From positions 1-7,706 of the forward strand of contig CALDEO010000272.1 in NCBI GenBank assembly GCA_937942465.1: a stretch of DNA of 7,706 bases. The letters are read 5' to 3'. This stretch comes from an uncultured Saprospiraceae bacterium. GTDB lineage: Bacteria; Bacteroidota; Bacteroidia; Chitinophagales; Saprospiraceae. The notes under the pieces were generated by a model. It was given only the letters and a program-made list of their open reading frames with translations, made no database searches and had not been told where the DNA came from. Shown here one piece after another: positions 6,169 through 7,706 of the stretch. Numbering within the stretch: position 1 is the first letter of the stretch; every line of letters starts with the position of its first letter. The position numbers and the translations under genes were made by a program.

Positions 6169-7272
6169 GTGACCCAAACAGATCAGGAATTAAGTCAAGA
6201 AGAAGAAAAAGTACTTCAATCCGTAAAGGGTAGTCGTATCATACTGCCCATCATCATAGGTCTAGGTGTTGTAGGATATCTCATATGGTCGCAGTGGGAT
6301 GCAGAGGCCTTTGAACAGATTACTTGGGGTTTTAATACTATCTTTTGGCTGTTGATGGCTGTAGTATGCTACCTCATAAGACATGTTATCTACGCCTGGC
6401 GTCTACGTATATTATCACTAAAAGCTTTTACTTGGAAGAAGTGCATGGAACTGATTGTTCTTTGGGAGTTCTCCTCATCAGTATCTCCTACGAGTGTCGG
6501 TGGTAGTGCCGTTGCCTTGTTTTTTTTGGCACAAGAAAAGATTTCATCTGCTCGTGCTGTATCGATCGTCATGTATTCACTGGTAGTAGACACTTTATAC
6601 TTCATTTTAACTCTGCCATTGCTGTTTATGATCTTTGGTCCAGTTGTCCTGAGACCTGATGCAACAAGTTTTGGTGATCTAGGAGCTATCGGTATTACCT
6701 TTGTAGGGTTGATCGCTTTTATGATTATTTATGGTTTAATATTCTTCTATGGGCTTTTCATTAATCCAGTTCATATCCAGCGATTTTTGCTGTGGTTGGC
6801 TGACATTAAACTATTAAAGCGATTTTCTAAAAACCTGAGCGAGACCGCAATGGGTGTAGTCGAAGCATCCGATGATCTAAAAACTAAAAGTTGGAAATTT
6901 CATATGTCAGCACTTGTAAGTACGTTTGGCGCTTGGGTTACAAGATTTCTAGGTTTATACTTTATCATTATAGCACTTGTAAGTGGTATACCCGAGTCTG
7001 TGTATAGTCATATTATGCTATTCGGACGTGGAGAAATGATGCACTCTATGATACAGTTTTATCCCACCCCAGGCGGTGCTGGATTAACGGAGATTACTTT
7101 TGGTGGATTCTACAGTGACTTCATACCGATCGGGATTGCATTTGTTGTAGCTCTGGTATGGAGGTTGATCACGTACTATCCGTACTTGATAGCTGGAGCT
7201 ATTGTGATACCTAACTGGCTCAGAGGTATTATCAACAATAGACGTAGAGAGAGACTCGTTAATGAGAAATAA
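6169..7272 (+). CDS. UPF0104 / LPG-synthase-TM family integral membrane protein (YbhN-like)
   Basis: A 367-residue inner-membrane protein with about eight hydrophobic helices. It matches the transmembrane flippase-like domain seen in lysylphosphatidylglycerol synthases (PF03706 type) but lacks the C-terminal aminoacyl-transferase domain. Diagnostic segments are SPTSVGGSA (106-114), where the family has a conserved P-x-x-x-GG turn, and YPTPGGAGLTE (298-308), followed by a final helical pair WRLITYYPYLIAGAIVI (331-347) and a basic cytoplasmic tail. Stand-alone members are thought to move lipids or lipid-linked molecules, but the substrate is unknown here. I use the GTG at 6169: an ATG seven bases upstream is out of frame and closes early, and the polar acidic N-terminus (TQTDQELSQEEEKV) reads naturally from this start. 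The TonB-like gene begins 23 nt after its stop and is probably co-transcribed. Confidence 0.88.
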   Translation: MTQTDQELSQEEEKVLQSVKGSRIILPIIIGLGVVGYLIWSQWDAEAFEQITWGFNTIFWLLMAVVCYLIRHVIYAWRLRILSLKAFTWKKCMELIVLWEFSSSVSPTSVGGSAVALFFLAQEKISSARAVSIVMYSLVVDTLYFILTLPLLFMIFGPVVLRPDATSFGDLGAIGITFVGLIAFMIIYGLIFFYGLFINPVHIQRFLLWLADIKLLKRFSKNLSETAMGVVEASDDLKTKSWKFHMSALVSTFGAWVTRFLGLYFIIIALVSGIPESVYSHIMLFGRGEMMHSMIQFYPTPGGAGLTEITFGGFYSDFIPIGIAFVVALVWRLITYYPYLIAGAIVIPNWLRGIINNRRRERLVNEK

Positions 7273-7295
7273 TACCCATTACTAAATCAAATGAT

Positions 7296-7706
7296 ATGAA
7301 AACTTGGACCTCAATCATAATTGTTTTACTTGCGAGCAACTTCATATTTGCGCAAGCTGGTACGATTCTTTCTAAGGACGAGCTACTCGCGACTAATGCA
7401 TTCAAAAAAGTAGAGAGAATTGCAGTCAATGCGGATATGATCCATAAGGGTCTTGCACCGATCGTATTTCTAGATTATAAAGAACTTATTGATGACCAGA
7501 TGATAGATTTGACCAAAGTCATATCTACTGAGTATATGGACCAGTCACTAGTCAAACATCTATATCCAGAACGTGCCGATCAGAAAACACTCCACCTCAG
7601 GACCAAAACTGACCCTAAAGACCCTCCAATCTACAGAACGGTGCAAGAGATGCCTTACTTAAAAATGTGCTATGACGCAACCGGAGCGGGTACTGAATAT
7701 GAATGC
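7296..7706 (+). CDS. Secreted TonB-like protein with a plug-like segment, N-terminal 137 residues (cut by the window edge)
   Basis: The frame is open from the ATG at 7296 to the last base, so the gene continues outside. Residues 1-21 (MKTWTSIIIVLLASNFIFAQA) form a signal peptide with likely cleavage near FA-Q or AQA-G. Residues 55-104, from PIVFLDYKEL through KHLYPERADQKTLHLRTK, follow the rhythm of the short plug-like repeat common in this phylum (a VDGKEI-like start, an ALYG-like turn, then a beta-strand ending in TK). Residues 117-137 contain VQEMPYLKMC and a second cysteine (C125, C137). This resembles the segment leading into the C-terminal domain of many Bacteroidota energy-transducer TonB proteins (EMPxFPGC). 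The decisive C-terminal domain is not visible, so TonB-like is inference; export is well supported. It lies 23 nt after the membrane-protein gene. Confidence 0.7.
   Translation, partial: MKTWTSIIIVLLASNFIFAQAGTILSKDELLATNAFKKVERIAVNADMIHKGLAPIVFLDYKELIDDQMIDLTKVISTEYMDQSLVKHLYPERADQKTLHLRTKTDPKDPPIYRTVQEMPYLKMCYDATGAGTEYEC

Overview
The window is ordinary-looking chromosomal DNA from a member of the Bacteroidota. A Saprospiria-like lineage is my best guess, but that is inference. The support is: a group II bacterial geranylgeranylglyceryl phosphate synthase, a DUF4197 lipoprotein, TAnnTTTG-type -7 promoter boxes, AT-rich spacers with almost no Shine-Dalgarno sequences, and a TonB-like protein of the type common in this phylum. 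I see no phage, transposon, CRISPR, rRNA or tRNA.

Layout. (1) Positions 1-1425, minus strand: a tight cluster read right to left. It holds an M42 metallo-aminopeptidase, a pterin-4a-carbinolamine dehydratase (10-nt gap) and the first 34 codons of a class I aminotransferase (15-nt gap), which runs off the left edge. The dehydratase gene contains a perfect 16-bp inverted repeat. (2) 1426-1594: a divergent promoter region with three phased copies of a short repeat and a -7 box only 4 nt from the next start. (3) 1595-3064, plus strand: a 489-residue MOP/Wzx-type polysaccharide flippase. (4) 3082-3246, minus strand: a 54-residue single-pass membrane protein, convergent with the flippase. (5) 3371-5080, minus strand: a two-gene unit of GGGP synthase followed by the ribosome-assembly GTPase RsgA (9-nt gap), with a good -7 box upstream. 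(6) 5259-5951, minus strand: a DUF4197 lipoprotein with a candidate terminator hairpin. (7) 6169-7272, plus strand: a UPF0104/LPG-synthase-TM-type membrane protein starting with GTG. It is followed after 23 nt by the start of a secreted, TonB-like protein cut by the right edge.

How the genes fit together. The left cluster is amino-acid oriented: peptide trimming, pterin recycling for aromatic amino-acid hydroxylation, and transamination. The rest leans towards the cell envelope: two families of multi-pass membrane proteins linked to lipid-borne substrates, an archaeal-type ether-lipid enzyme, a lipoprotein and a TonB-like protein. No complete new system is evident. The least explained items are the long perfect palindrome inside the dehydratase gene, the phased repeats at 1504-1551, the small membrane protein, and the plug-like plus TonB-like arrangement at the right edge.
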